Assembly: GCA_000242235.1 (NCBI GenBank)
Contig: JH590861.1
Span: 266,692 to 330,691, forward strand
Direction: 5' to 3'
DNA: 64,000 nucleotides
Source of the DNA: Stomatobaculum longum
Lineage (GTDB): Bacteria > Bacillota > Clostridia > Lachnospirales > Lachnospiraceae
Part shown: piece by piece, positions 44,060-53,182 of the stretch
Layout: each line of letters begins with the position of its first letter
Position numbering within the stretch: the first letter of the stretch is position 1
The notes under the pieces: model-generated
Told to the model about the DNA's origin: nothing
What the model saw: only the letters and a program-made list of their open reading frames with translations
Database searches by the model: none
Made by a program: the position numbers and the translations under genes

Positions 44060-45185
44060 AGCTAGATTACAAGATCAAGTAGGACAGTCTGAAATAATTC
44101 CTCCGGCGAACTGTAATGAAAAGATTTTCGGGGGAGTTGATTGATCCAATCCTGAATCTCTCGTATTTGCTCGTCCGTGACTCCATCAAAAGAGCGACCC
44201 TTTGGCAAGAACCGGCGAATCAATGAGTTCTGCTTTTCGTTCAGCCCGCGTTCGTAGGCGGAGTAAGGATGAGCATAGTATATGGGTATCGCGGGAAGCA
44301 ACTGTGGCAGTGAAGCAAATTCACTGCCATTGTCACTTGTGATGGAGCGAAAGACTTGGCTGAATCGTTCTCCGTACAGCTCTCGGAGCGTTTTTAAACC
44401 TTGCTCGACTGCTTGTGTGCTTCTACCGGATATCTTTATAATGTGTCGAAATCTTGTGATTCGCTCATCCGGTGTCAACAAAACGGATTGTGACTCCTTT
44501 CGACCGACCACGGTATCAATCTCCCAATGCCCGAACTCTTTCCGCTGATTGACTACTTGGGGCGAGCTTCAATACTCAGACCATACAGTCGCTTATGCTG
44601 CGGATGTCCCTTACGGTGTTGTTTACGTTTGACCTTTAGCGCGAGATCGATATTTCGAGCTTTTAACAATCCACGCTCGATATAGTTATAAAGAGTCTTG
44701 CTGCAAACCATCTCGGTAAAACAGCCTTTTTCTCTGACAAGATCGCAAATCGTATCAGGTGCCGGATGCTTTGTCAGTATCTGTTTTACCGCAAAAGACA
44801 CGAATTTCTTAGCTTTCGCCAGTTTCATGGGGCAATGGCTATTTCGCCTTCGATGTTCGTAGACGCGCTGTCCTGGATCTCCGAAGTACCGCGTGTATAG
44901 CTCCGGATTCCGTCCTAGCTGCTGTACAGTACCTCTGGCAAGCTCATTATATAAAGTTGATCTTGCAATCCCGACTTCGCGTACAATGCGACTTTTGGGA
45001 AGCTTTAATTGCAGTAGCACTTCAATCTGTGCGCGCTTTTCGCGTGTCAGGTGGCGATATTTTCTATTTGTGGTATACTCGTTCCGGGCCATGGCAAACC
45101 TCCCGGTGTGTTGATGTGTGGTAGCTTCATCATGCCACGAGTTCGTCATCGGCTCTTTTTTATTGTCCTTGTTCATCTTACAATC
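44041..45185 (-). mobile_element. IS30-family insertion sequence, transposase frameshifted
   Basis: Contains one IS30-type transposase gene read on the minus strand. Candidate terminal inverted repeats are imperfect: AATTGCAAGAGAA (44041-44053) against the complement of TTCATCTTACAATC (45172-45185), about 11 of 14 positions. That gives about 1.15 kb, normal for IS30 elements. No clear target duplication was found. The ends are therefore tentative; the element itself is certain. Confidence 0.7.
44062..45092 (-). pseudogene. IS30-family transposase with single-base frameshift
   Basis: From ATG 45092 (GGGAGG 6 nt upstream on the minus strand) the first frame encodes the helix-turn-helix part (YRHLTREKRAQIEVLL, SRIVREVGIARSTLYNELARG) and stops at 44553. 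The second frame carries on with VVNQRKEFGHWEIDTVVGRK and the DDE core ITSDNGSEF and HPYSAYERGLNEKQNSLIRR to 44062. One missing base in a C run (plus-strand GGGG at 44559-44562) explains the break. Probably inactive unless the base is a sequencing error. Confidence 0.88.
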
Positions 45186-45215
45186 ATCACAAAGTGACGA
45201 AAAACAAAAAAACAA

Positions 45216-45244
45216 TTGACAGCCTCCCGCCGCTCTGGTAAAAT
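45216..45244 (+). promoter_or_regulatory. tRNA-Leu promoter
   Basis: TTGACA (45216-45221), 17-nt spacer, TAAAAT (45239-45244). Confidence 0.85.
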
Positions 45245-45254
45245 CTATTTGTTC

Positions 45255-45338
45255 GCAGAGATGGCGGAATTGGCAGACGCGCACGGTTCAGGTCCGTGTG
45301 ACAGCAATGTCATGAGGGTTCAAGTCCCTTTCTCTGCA
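45255..45338 (+). tRNA. tRNA-Leu (anticodon CAG)
   Basis: 84 nt, a class II tRNA with a long variable arm (TGACA-GCAA-TGTCA). Acceptor GCAGAGA/TCTCTGC, anticodon stem CACGG/CCGTG with loop TTCAGGT (anticodon CAG), T loop TTCAAGT, discriminator A. The 3' CCA is not encoded. Confidence 0.95.
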
Positions 45339-45345
45339 CGAAATG

Positions 45346-45370
45346 AGCACCGGGCAATCCGGTGCTTTTT
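45346..45370 (+). terminator. Terminator of tRNA-Leu
   Basis: AGCACCGG (45346-45353) pairs with CCGGTGCT (45359-45366) with 5-nt loop, then T run. Confidence 0.88.
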
Positions 45371-45414
45371 CTGATAGAATGAAACTGTGGAATCGCCGGA
45401 GAGGAGGCAGTGAT

Positions 45415-46425
45415 ATGACCATACGGGAAGAGCTGGAAGAGGAAGAGAGCCGCTTTTTATCGAAGTATGCAACGCTCAGCCGGGACTCGGTCGGAAGAGA
45501 ACGCTTAGAGGCCGAAGATGATTTGCGCCCCTGTTTTCAGCGCGATCGCGATCGCATCCTGCACTGTAAGGCGTTTCGCCGTCTGAAACATAAAACGCAG
45601 GTGTTTCTCGCTCCCGAGGGCGATCACTATCGCACGCGTCTCACACACACGCTGGAGGTCTCACAGATAGCGCGCACCATCGCGAAGTGCCTGCATCTCA
45701 ACGAAAACCTCACGGAAGCCATTGCGCTGGGACACGACCTAGGTCATACGCCCTTTGGGCATGCGGGAGAACGCGTTCTGAACGGCCTCTGCCCGGGCGG
45801 GTTCAAACACAGCGCACAGAGTGTGCGAACCGTCGAATTCTTAGAAAAACGCGGAAAGGGGCTCAACCTGACGCTGGAAGTGCGCGACGGTATCCGAAAC
45901 CACGGAACGCACAGTACCCCGCGCACCTATGAGGGGGCCGTTGTGCGACTTGCGGATAAAATTGCCTATATTAACCACGACATCGACGACTCGATTCGCG
46001 CCGGTATCTTTCGGGAGGAAGATATTCCCGCGGAATTCACAGACGCGCTCGGTCACAGTGTTAGAGACAGGCTCAACTGTATGATACGGGATGTGATTCA
46101 CACCAGTCTCAACGCCGATTCCGTCAATATGAGCGCGGAGCGCTTTCAAATTATGATGCAGCTTCGGGCATGGCTCTTTCAGCATGTCTACCGGGGCAGT
46201 GCGCCCAAAGCGGAGGAGGGCAAGGCAGAAGCTATGATTGCACGCCTCTATGAATATTTTTTAAAATATCCGGAACAGATGCCGGAAGAGTATCGGTACT
46301 TTATGTCCGAACTCGATCAGCCCATCGAGAGAACCGTCTGCGACTATATCGCGGGAATGAGTGACCAGTACGCAGTCCGCATTTTCGGAGAGCTCTTTGT
46401 ACCGCGTGCCTGGACCGTGTTATAA
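45415..46425 (+). CDS. dgt: Deoxyguanosinetriphosphate triphosphohydrolase-like protein
   Basis: 336 residues. HD-domain motifs: HTLEVSQIARTIAK, ALGHDLGHTPFGHAGE and the later DKIAYINHDIDD. It hydrolyses dGTP or other dNTPs. ATG 45415 follows GAGGAGG by 7 nt; the longer frame would run back into the tRNA terminator. It precedes dnaG, a frequent clostridial arrangement. Confidence 0.92.
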   Translation: MTIREELEEEESRFLSKYATLSRDSVGRERLEAEDDLRPCFQRDRDRILHCKAFRRLKHKTQVFLAPEGDHYRTRLTHTLEVSQIARTIAKCLHLNENLTEAIALGHDLGHTPFGHAGERVLNGLCPGGFKHSAQSVRTVEFLEKRGKGLNLTLEVRDGIRNHGTHSTPRTYEGAVVRLADKIAYINHDIDDSIRAGIFREEDIPAEFTDALGHSVRDRLNCMIRDVIHTSLNADSVNMSAERFQIMMQLRAWLFQHVYRGSAPKAEEGKAEAMIARLYEYFLKYPEQMPEEYRYFMSELDQPIERTVCDYIAGMSDQYAVRIFGELFVPRAWTVL

Positions 46426-46454
46426 GCAGTTGCATTGAGAAAGCAGGTTTAAAC

Positions 46455-48239
46455 TTGTATTATTCCAAAGAGGTTATTGAAGAAGTACGCGCACGAAATG
46501 ACATTGTGGATCTTGTTTCCGAACACCTCGCGCTGAAACGCCGCGGCAAAACCTATGTGGGACTTTGTCCCTTCCACTCGGAAAAAACGCCCTCCTTCTC
46601 CGTATCTCCGGATCGCCAGACCTATCACTGTTTTGGTTGCGGAAAGGGAGGCAACGTCATCGGTTTTGTGATGGACTATGAAAATCTTTCCTTTCCGGAA
46701 GCTCTGCGCTCCCTCGCCGCGCGTGCCGGTATGCAACTTCCGGAGCGCGAAGCGAGCAAAGAAGAACTGCGGGAGCGCAGCCTAAAAGAACGGCTGCTTG
46801 AAATTCATAAAGTTGCGGCAACTCATTTTTATCAGTTGCTGCACACCGAAGAAGGTCTGCAGGCCTACCGGTATCTGAAAGAACGAGGCCTCAGCGATGA
46901 AACCATACGGCATTTCGGCCTTGGCTTTTCGAGTAAACGCCCGGGCGAACTCTATCACTACTTAAAGAGTAAAGGTTATACGGATGCGGAACTGCGAGAA
47001 TCGGGTCTTGTGACCATCGAGGAGCGGGGCGCCCGGGATAAGTTCTGGAATCGCGTGATGTTTCCGATTATGGACAGCAACAGTCGTGTCATCGCCTTTG
47101 GCGGGCGCGTCATGGGAGACGGAGAACCGAAATATCTGAATTCACCGGAGACAAAACTGTTTGACAAGAGCAAAAATCTCTACGGGCTCAACTATGCGCG
47201 GCGCAAACGCGAAGCGTATATTATTCTCTGTGAAGGTTATATGGATGTGATTGCCCTGCATCAGGCGGGCTTTGCGAGCGCGGTCGCCTCTCTCGGGACA
47301 GCTCTCACGGAGCAGCAGATTCTGCATATCAAGAGAACGCTGCCAAACGCGAATGTAACAATTTTAAGCTATGATTCGGACAATGCCGGCATTAAGGCGG
47401 CGCGCCGTGCCATTCCTATGATTCGGAATGCCATGTTGCGGCCTCGGGTTCTCTCGATGAAGCCGTATAAGGATCCGGATGAATTTATCAAAGCACTCGG
47501 TCGGGAAGCCTACGAAGAGCGCATTCGAGAAGCGCGCAATGCGGTTCTCTGGGAAGTACAGATTCTGGCCACACAACACGACCTCCGGGATCCGGCTGAA
47601 AAGACGCGTTTTTATGAAGAAATCGCAGCTCTGCTCGCAAGTTTTTCCGAACCGCTCGAGCGAAATAATTATATCGATGCTGTGGCGAGAGAGCAGATGA
47701 TTCCGGCTGATGCTCTCCGGCAGCTGGTCAACCGCGTCGGTGCTTCCGGCATGGCAGCAGGCGGTGAGGTGGGGCCGAGATCGGGTTCGGGAACGCAACG
47801 CAATGTCCGGAAGGACAGGGAGAATGCCTCACTGAAAAGTCAGAAGCTGTTACTCGCCTTTCTCGCGGAAGAGCCTTCGCTGTATTCCCAGCTTTCGGCA
47901 TGGATTTCTCCGTCCGATTTTACGGATGCCTTTTATCGCGAACTCGCCGAAAAGGTCTTTGCAATGTTGCAGAGCGGCAAATCCGATATCGGCGCTCTTT
48001 TGAACGACTATGTGGAAGACAGTGAAAAGGAAAGCCTCGTGACTTCCGTTTTTCACACAGCACCCGGGGAAGCCCTCTCCGTAGCCGAGAAAGATCAGGC
48101 GATTCTCGACTGTATCCGCAGTATACGAAAAGATGCGGCCGACCGTAGGCTTCGAAACAGCAGTACAGCCGAAGAATTGCAGGCTGCCATGCGGGAAAAA
48201 GCGGCGCTCCAACACTTAAAACTTACCATCCGGAGGTGA
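46455..48239 (+). CDS. dnaG: DNA primase DnaG
   Basis: 594 residues. CHC2 zinc-binding domain (CPFHSEKTPSFSVSPD, TYHCFGCGKGGNVIGF), TOPRIM core (ILCEGYMDVIALHQAGF, LSYDSDNAGIKAARR) and a DnaB-binding C-terminal domain. It makes RNA primers for replication. TTG start at 46455 is preferred because the protein then begins YYSKEVIEEVRARNDIVDLV like other primases; the ribosome site (GCAGG) is weak. The next gene is trmK, 3 nt away; rpoD, the common downstream partner, is missing. Confidence 0.96.
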   Translation: MYYSKEVIEEVRARNDIVDLVSEHLALKRRGKTYVGLCPFHSEKTPSFSVSPDRQTYHCFGCGKGGNVIGFVMDYENLSFPEALRSLAARAGMQLPEREASKEELRERSLKERLLEIHKVAATHFYQLLHTEEGLQAYRYLKERGLSDETIRHFGLGFSSKRPGELYHYLKSKGYTDAELRESGLVTIEERGARDKFWNRVMFPIMDSNSRVIAFGGRVMGDGEPKYLNSPETKLFDKSKNLYGLNYARRKREAYIILCEGYMDVIALHQAGFASAVASLGTALTEQQILHIKRTLPNANVTILSYDSDNAGIKAARRAIPMIRNAMLRPRVLSMKPYKDPDEFIKALGREAYEERIREARNAVLWEVQILATQHDLRDPAEKTRFYEEIAALLASFSEPLERNNYIDAVAREQMIPADALRQLVNRVGASGMAAGGEVGPRSGSGTQRNVRKDRENASLKSQKLLLAFLAEEPSLYSQLSAWISPSDFTDAFYRELAEKVFAMLQSGKSDIGALLNDYVEDSEKESLVTSVFHTAPGEALSVAEKDQAILDCIRSIRKDAADRRLRNSSTAEELQAAMREKAALQHLKLTIRR

Positions 48240-48242
48240 CAC

Positions 48243-49010
48243 ATGGGAGAAGAGCAATTACATTTATCCGCACGCCTCCGTGCGCTCGCTGACTTGGTCC
48301 CCGCAAACTCCGTGCTCGCAGATATCGGAACAGATCACGCCTGGATTCCGGCAGATCTCTTACAGCGCGGTCGCATCCAAAGTGCCATAGCGCTGGATAT
48401 CGGTACAGGGCCGCTGGCGCGCGCTGCCGCGAATCTCGCTTCTCTGGGACTTTCCGAGGCTGTTTCCCTGCGGCAATCCGATGGCTTTGCCGCCCTGAAG
48501 CCCGGTGAAGCAGACTGTGTGCTGATTGCGGGGATGGGCGGGCAACTCATGCAGAACATTCTGACATGCGGTCTTGCGGAAGGCGGACAGCCGGGACCTG
48601 CTTTTCGGGAGTCTGTAAAGCGCTATGTATTCTCACCGCATACAGAATGGGAAGCCTTCCGGGCCTATCTCGCGGCACATAATTTTCAGCTTACGGACGA
48701 ACAGCTGCTCGTTGAAGACGGCAAATACTATGTCATTCTGGTCTGTGAAAACGGAGACGGGGAGGCTGCTTATCGAGAGGCGCTTTCCGCAGGATTTTCC
48801 GTTGCGGCTTCGCGCCGTTTCGGTCCCGGACTGCTGCTTAAGCGACATCCGCTGCTTCGCACTTATTTGCAGGAACACCTCCGAAAAGAGCAGTTCATTT
48901 TGACACAGCTGCCGGATGCGGCAACCCGCCCTGCCTTGGCAAAAAAGCGAGAGGAACTGTGTGACAGCCTAACCTTGCTCAGAGAAACGCTGGCGCGCTT
49001 TGAGGATTGA
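48243..49010 (+). CDS. trmK: tRNA (adenine-22 N1)-methyltransferase TrmK family
   Basis: 255 residues. The SAM-binding motif VLADIGTDHAWIPADLL and the family motif IAGMGGQLMQNIL identify the TrmK class. It methylates A22 in tRNAs such as Ser and Leu. ATG 48243 follows GGAGG of the dnaG end. It is in an operon with dnaG and the nucleoside kinase. Confidence 0.88.
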   Translation: MGEEQLHLSARLRALADLVPANSVLADIGTDHAWIPADLLQRGRIQSAIALDIGTGPLARAAANLASLGLSEAVSLRQSDGFAALKPGEADCVLIAGMGGQLMQNILTCGLAEGGQPGPAFRESVKRYVFSPHTEWEAFRAYLAAHNFQLTDEQLLVEDGKYYVILVCENGDGEAAYREALSAGFSVAASRRFGPGLLLKRHPLLRTYLQEHLRKEQFILTQLPDAATRPALAKKREELCDSLTLLRETLARFED

Positions 49011-49013
49011 GAG

Positions 49014-50675
49014 ATGAAACAACAACTAAAATTGAGACTGGACGGAAAAACATTCGAAGTTCCGAAGGGCACTCGTTTTCTGGAGCTTGCAAAACAGTTC
49101 TCGTCCGGATATACTTCGCCCATTCTGCTTGTGACGCTAAACGGTATTCTGCATGAGCTCGGAGCAACCGTGGAAGAGGAGGGAGAACTCCGCTTTTTGA
49201 CCATACGGGATAAGGCGGGATATCAGAGTTACGAGCGCAGTGCGATTTTACTTCTGCTCGCCGCCTATCATAAACTCTATGGTGAAAGAAGCGCAGCTGT
49301 CTGGATTGACTATAAAGAGAGCGGTGCCTTGCGCTGTCGTATTGCCGGCAGACAGACGGTGACGGAAACAGAGCTCGCACGTCTCGAAGCGGAAATGCGC
49401 GTCCTGGCCGCGGCCGCACATCCCATTGAGAAGCGCAGCGTTCCGACGCGGGAAGCGGTACGGCTCTTTGCGGCGCGGGGCATGCAAGACAAGGCGGAAT
49501 TACTTCGCTTTCGCATATATTCCTCGGTCAATCTATACCGGCTCGGCGAATATGAAGATTACTTTTACGGTTATATGCTTCCGGACAGCTCATATCTCAC
49601 CGACTTTTCATTGCGACCGTATGAAGACGGCTTTGTGCTCTGCCTCCCCGCACAGCGACTTCCCGTGCAACTCGCCGCATTTCAGCCTTCACAAAAGATT
49701 TTCCGGGCGATGGAAGAGAGCCGCGAGAACCTTTCCCGACAAAAGATTGAGACTGTTGGCGCCCTCAATGCGCGCGCAACTTCCGGAAAAATGAAAGAAC
49801 TCATTCTCTGCGCGGAAGCCCAGATGGAAAAACGCATCGGAGATCTCGCAGAAAAGATTTGCGGGCGCAATGCCGTGCGGATTGTACTGATTGCAGGTCC
49901 CAGCTCTTCCGGCAAAACAACCTTTGCCCGCCGCCTTGCCACCCAGCTACTGGCACTCGGAAAGACACCGCATGCGATTGAAGTCGACAACTATTTTAAA
50001 AACCGGAGCGATACACCTCGCGATGAAAAAGGGAATTTCGATTTTGAATCCCTCGGCGCGCTGGATGTCGACTGTTTTAATCGCGATCTGAATGCACTGC
50101 TTCGCGGAGAACGCGTCGAATTGCCACGGTTTGATTTTATTTCGGGCGAGCGGCGCTACAGCGGAGACTTTTTACAGTGCGCGCCGTCGGATATTCTGCT
50201 GGTCGAAGGGATTCACTGCCTCAATGAGGCGCTGTCTTTTTCGATTCCGGCCGAAAAAAAGCATAAAATCTATGTGAGCTGTCTGACACAGCTGAATCTG
50301 GATGCCCATAACCGCATTCCGACCAGCGATGCCCGTATTTTGCGTCGCATTGTACGGGATGCGAGACTTCGCGGCAACAATGCAGCCGAGAGTCTGGCGC
50401 GCTGGGCTTCCGTCAGCGCGGGAGAGACACGCTATATCTTTCCTTATCAGGAAAATGCGGATGATGTCTTTAATTCGGCTCTGCCCTATGAGACAGCAGC
50501 CCTGAAGCCCTATGCAGAGGCTCTGCTCTTTGACATCCCGGAAGAGCATCCCTCTTTCCTGGAGGCAAAGCGACTCCTGAAATTTTTGAGCTACTTTCTG
50601 ACTTTTCCGTCCGAAGAAATTCCGGCGACCTCCCTGCTGCGAGAATTTATCGGCGGCAGCGCTTACGGTGCATAG
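49014..50675 (+). CDS. Uridine-kinase-like nucleoside kinase with TGS-like N-terminal domain
   Basis: 553 residues. The first 65 residues look like a ubiquitin/TGS-type fold (LRLDGKTFEVPKGTRFLELA); the middle (about 70-240) resembles the ThrRS/AlaX second domain (HPIEKRSVPTREAVRLF). The C-terminal P-loop kinase has Walker A AGPSSSGKTTFARRL (near 295), EVDNYFKNR and LVEGIHCLNE. The combination is common in Clostridia and annotated as nucleoside kinase; true substrate not shown. Note that ThrS in this window lacks its own TGS domain. Confidence 0.82.
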   Translation: MKQQLKLRLDGKTFEVPKGTRFLELAKQFSSGYTSPILLVTLNGILHELGATVEEEGELRFLTIRDKAGYQSYERSAILLLLAAYHKLYGERSAAVWIDYKESGALRCRIAGRQTVTETELARLEAEMRVLAAAAHPIEKRSVPTREAVRLFAARGMQDKAELLRFRIYSSVNLYRLGEYEDYFYGYMLPDSSYLTDFSLRPYEDGFVLCLPAQRLPVQLAAFQPSQKIFRAMEESRENLSRQKIETVGALNARATSGKMKELILCAEAQMEKRIGDLAEKICGRNAVRIVLIAGPSSSGKTTFARRLATQLLALGKTPHAIEVDNYFKNRSDTPRDEKGNFDFESLGALDVDCFNRDLNALLRGERVELPRFDFISGERRYSGDFLQCAPSDILLVEGIHCLNEALSFSIPAEKKHKIYVSCLTQLNLDAHNRIPTSDARILRRIVRDARLRGNNAAESLARWASVSAGETRYIFPYQENADDVFNSALPYETAALKPYAEALLFDIPEEHPSFLEAKRLLKFLSYFLTFPSEEIPATSLLREFIGGSAYGA

Positions 50676-50699
50676 TCTGTATACGAACATCGGAGACTG

Positions 50700-50708
50700 T
50701 GCTATAAT
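50700..50708 (+). promoter_or_regulatory. Extended -10 promoter of rnpB
   Basis: TGCTATAAT: consensus -10 (50703-50708) with the TGn extension; the -35 is poor. It starts the RNA about 8 nt before the first paired base of rnpB. Confidence 0.65.
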
Positions 50709-50715
50709 GTATGCC

Positions 50716-51078
50716 GAAAGATGGGCAGGTGATCGCGGCTGCAGAGACGAAAGGCTGCAGGTGAGGAAAGTCCGGGCTTCAAAGGGCAGGATGCCGGATA
50801 ACGTCCGGTGGAGGAAACTCCCAGGAAAGTGCAACAGAAAAGAACCGCCGGCCAAGGCCGGTAAGGGTGCAAAGGCGGTGTAAGAGACCACCGCCCGGGT
50901 GGTAACATCCGGGGCACATGTAAACCCCATCCGAAGCAAGACCGAACAGGACAGATCGGCGGCCCGTCGGTTGTCTCTCGAGACAACACTGTCCGGGTAG
51001 GTTGCTCGACTGTGCCGGTGACGGCACAGCTAGATAGATGATCATCCACGACATAACCCGGCTTATCGCCCGTCTTTC
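50716..51078 (+). ncRNA. rnpB: RNase P RNA (type A)
   Basis: About 363 nt. The ends pair as helix P1 (GAAAGATGGGC with GCCCGTCTTTC, 51068-51078). Conserved elements include GAGGAAAGTCCGGGCTTC (50763-50780), ACAGAAAAGAACCGCC, and the late AACAGGACAGATCGGCGG with the closing GACATAACCCGGCTTATCG. This is the catalytic RNA that matures tRNA 5' ends. Type A layout is inferred from the overall helices. Confidence 0.95.
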
Positions 51079-51084
51079 TCTCAA

Positions 51085-51130
51085 ACAAAAAAACAGAGCG
51101 AATACAGTGGCTGTATTCGCTCTGTTTTTT
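51085..51130. terminator. Bidirectional terminator between rnpB and the dps-like gene
   Basis: 15-bp perfect stem ACAGAGCGAATACAG / CTGTATTCGCTCTGT (51093-51107, 51111-51125) with A run before and T run after, so it serves rnpB on the plus strand and the dps-like gene on the minus strand. Confidence 0.93.
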
Positions 51131-51141
51131 CGTTCAATCGA

Positions 51142-51567
51142 TTACTTCAGCATATTGCCGAGGAACCAGAGGTGCTTGTCATATCCCGTGACATGATCCT
51201 CCATCAGGTTGCTTAAAACAAAGCAATCCTCCTTCTGCGCCTCTTCGCGAATCGTCAGCGCAAGTGCGCGCATGGTCTCGATATACTCTTTTGCGAGTTC
51301 GATTGCTTCGCGCGGGCTGTATTCCGCATTGCCAAGCTCCTTCAGACTGGTATTCTCCAGATAGTCCTTGGCAGAGGCGAGCACCGGAAGTCCGAACTGC
51401 TTCTGCAGTTCCGCGACCTCGTCATACTTCTCAAAGCTGTCCTCGTAGAGAGACTCCAGATACTCATGCACTGCCTTGAATGTGAGCCCCGTCACATTCC
51501 AATGCAGGTTATGAAGCTTGATATTTCCGATCATCAGATTGGAAAGGTAACAATCCAGATTCTTCAT
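51142..51567 (-). CDS. Dps/ferritin-like protein
   Basis: 141 residues. The Dps motif LHNLHWNVTG carries the ferroxidase His, followed by YEDSFEKYDEVAELQKQFG with acidic iron ligands and a C-terminal HLWFLGNMLK. Dps proteins store iron and protect DNA from peroxide, a sensible need for an anaerobe exposed to oxygen. It has no long basic N-terminal tail, so DNA binding is not certain. AGGAGGTATGACATG gives a good start on the minus strand. Confidence 0.9.
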   Translation of the reverse strand: MKNLDCYLSNLMIGNIKLHNLHWNVTGLTFKAVHEYLESLYEDSFEKYDEVAELQKQFGLPVLASAKDYLENTSLKELGNAEYSPREAIELAKEYIETMRALALTIREEAQKEDCFVLSNLMEDHVTGYDKHLWFLGNMLK

Positions 51568-51611
51568 GTCATACCTCCTGACATAATGTGAGATAGCTAT
51601 TGCTAATTAGT

Positions 51612-51640
51612 ATTGTATAACACGAGGCAGAATCTGACAA
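51612..51640 (-). promoter_or_regulatory. Promoter of the dps-like gene
   Basis: On the minus strand TTGTCA (51640-51635), 17-nt spacer, TACAAT (51617-51612). No clear PerR box was found. Confidence 0.7.
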
Positions 51641-51665
51641 GTACTTTACAAAAAGGAACCGGGAC

Positions 51666-52103
51666 TCAGCGCGTCTTGTCGGTGTAGCGCTCGTCACAGT
51701 AGCGGCAGCGATAAATTTCTCGCTCCGGATCGGAGAGATAGAAGATATGCGGAAGCTCCTGCTCAATCGAAGTAATGCAGCGCGGATTCTTGCAGTGAAT
51801 CACATTGGTAATCTGTTTCGGCAGCCTAAGAACACGCTTTTCGACAATCTTGCTGTCGCGGATGATGTTGACCGTAATACTGTGGTCAATGTAACCGAGG
51901 ACATCGAGGTCGATGCGGTCGAGCACATCCCCCTCCACCTTGATGATATCCTTTCTTCCCATTTTCTGGGAGTGTGCATTCTTGATAATCGCAATCTGGG
52001 AATCCAGCTTGTTGAGACCGAGCTGATAGTAAATATCGAGGCTCTTGCCCGCCTTGATGTGATCCAGGACAATGCCCTCCGAGAGGCCGCTGATATTTAA
52101 CAT
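51666..52103 (-). CDS. pyrI: Aspartate carbamoyltransferase regulatory chain
   Basis: 145 residues. N-terminal allosteric domain ([19 protein letters not shown]) and C-terminal zinc domain with CKNPRC and CRYC. It forms the regulated ATCase holoenzyme with PyrB, giving feedback control by nucleotides. The start overlaps the pyrB stop by 7 nt. The pyrBI pair is unlike Bacillus, which has only PyrB, but is seen in many Clostridia. Confidence 0.95.
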   Translation of the reverse strand: MLNISGLSEGIVLDHIKAGKSLDIYYQLGLNKLDSQIAIIKNAHSQKMGRKDIIKVEGDVLDRIDLDVLGYIDHSITVNIIRDSKIVEKRVLRLPKQITNVIHCKNPRCITSIEQELPHIFYLSDPEREIYRCRYCDERYTDKTR

Positions 52104-53020
52104 GTCTCTTTTACCTCCAAAAGCTTCATGATAAGCGCCATGCGGACATAGACACCGTATTGTACCTGTTTGAAATACGCTGCGCGGGGATCCTTGTCCA
52201 CTTCCACCGCAATCTCATTGACACGCGGCAGCGGATGCAGGATGAACATATCCTCCTTTGCGTTTTTCAACTTCTCCTCAGTCAGAATATAGCTGTCCTT
52301 CAGGCGGATATAGTCCTCCTCGTTGAAAAAACGCTCTTTCTGCACGCGCGTCATATAGAGTATGTCGAGATCCGGCATGGAGGCCTCCAGACTGTCGACC
52401 TCGGTAAACGGAATCCGATTCTTTTCAAGCACATCTTCCCGGATATAGCCCGGAATCCGGAGTTCCGGCGGCGAAATCAGCACAAAGCGAATGCCGGGGT
52501 AACGAATCAGGGAACTGATCAGCGAATGAACCGTGCGGCCAAACTTCAGGTCGCCGCAAAGTCCGACCGTCATGTGATCAAGTCTTCCCTTCAGAGACTG
52601 TATGGTCATGAGATCTGTCAGAGTCTGTGTCGGATGCTGGTGGCCTCCATCACCCGCGTTGATAATCGGCACACGGGAAAACTCACTGGCAACCATCGGT
52701 GCACCTTCCTTGGGATGACGCATGGCAATAATGTCGGCATAGCAGGAAACGACGCGAACCGTGTCGGCAACGCTCTCTCCTTTGCTCGCAGAACTCGCAT
52801 CGGCAGACTGGAAACCGAGAACCGATCCTCCGAGATTCAGCATCGCTGCCTCAAAGGAAAGACGTGTTCTGGTGCTCGGCTCATAGAAGAGTGTCGCAAG
52901 CTTCTTTCCCTCCATTACCTTTGCATAGGCAGCTCGATTTTTTTCAATGCGTCCGGCGAGAGAGAGCAGCTCGGCGGTCTCCTCGACGGAAAAATCCAAG
53001 GGCTTCAGCATGTGTCTCAT
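52097..53020 (-). CDS. pyrB: Aspartate carbamoyltransferase catalytic chain
   Basis: 307 residues. Carbamoyl-phosphate motif [16 protein letters not shown], carbamoyl and aspartate sites [18 protein letters not shown], and [11 protein letters not shown]. It makes carbamoyl-aspartate, the first committed step of pyrimidine synthesis. ATG at 53020 is preferred (length matches the family; GGAGG 11 nt upstream); an upstream in-frame ATG at 53068 lacks a ribosome site. Divergent from the purine gene at 53183. Confidence 0.95.
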   Translation of the reverse strand: MRHMLKPLDFSVEETAELLSLAGRIEKNRAAYAKVMEGKKLATLFYEPSTRTRLSFEAAMLNLGGSVLGFQSADASSASKGESVADTVRVVSCYADIIAMRHPKEGAPMVASEFSRVPIINAGDGGHQHPTQTLTDLMTIQSLKGRLDHMTVGLCGDLKFGRTVHSLISSLIRYPGIRFVLISPPELRIPGYIREDVLEKNRIPFTEVDSLEASMPDLDILYMTRVQKERFFNEEDYIRLKDSYILTEEKLKNAKEDMFILHPLPRVNEIAVEVDKDPRAAYFKQVQYGVYVRMALIMKLLEVKETC

Positions 53021-53113
53021 GACTTGACAAGCCTCCTTCCGGAAAAAACGGTATAGTGTCGTTCCCAATCATAAAATACAGACTCTAAAATGTCCACGCT
53101 CCGAGAGCAATTC

Positions 53114-53142
53114 TTGAAGGAAATTGCAGTGGGTGTTATGAT
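53114..53142 (+). promoter_or_regulatory. Probable promoter of the purine pair
   Basis: TTGAAG (53114-53119), 17-nt spacer, TATGAT (53137-53142). The start of transcription near 53149 leaves a short leader before ATG 53183. No PurR or PyrR site is recognised. Confidence 0.5.
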
Positions 53143-53182
53143 ACAGGTGAAACTGTGCGGTAGACAGGAAGGAGACCTTTTC

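Noticed and set aside
45255-45338. tRNA-Leu as an attachment site for an integrated element.
   Set aside because: No integrase and no repeated copy of the tRNA 3' end was found nearby; the only adjacent mobile DNA is the IS30 element, which does not use tRNA sites.
52160-53056. A 298-codon plus-strand frame opposite pyrB.
   Set aside because: Shadow of pyrB; no ribosome site and no motif.
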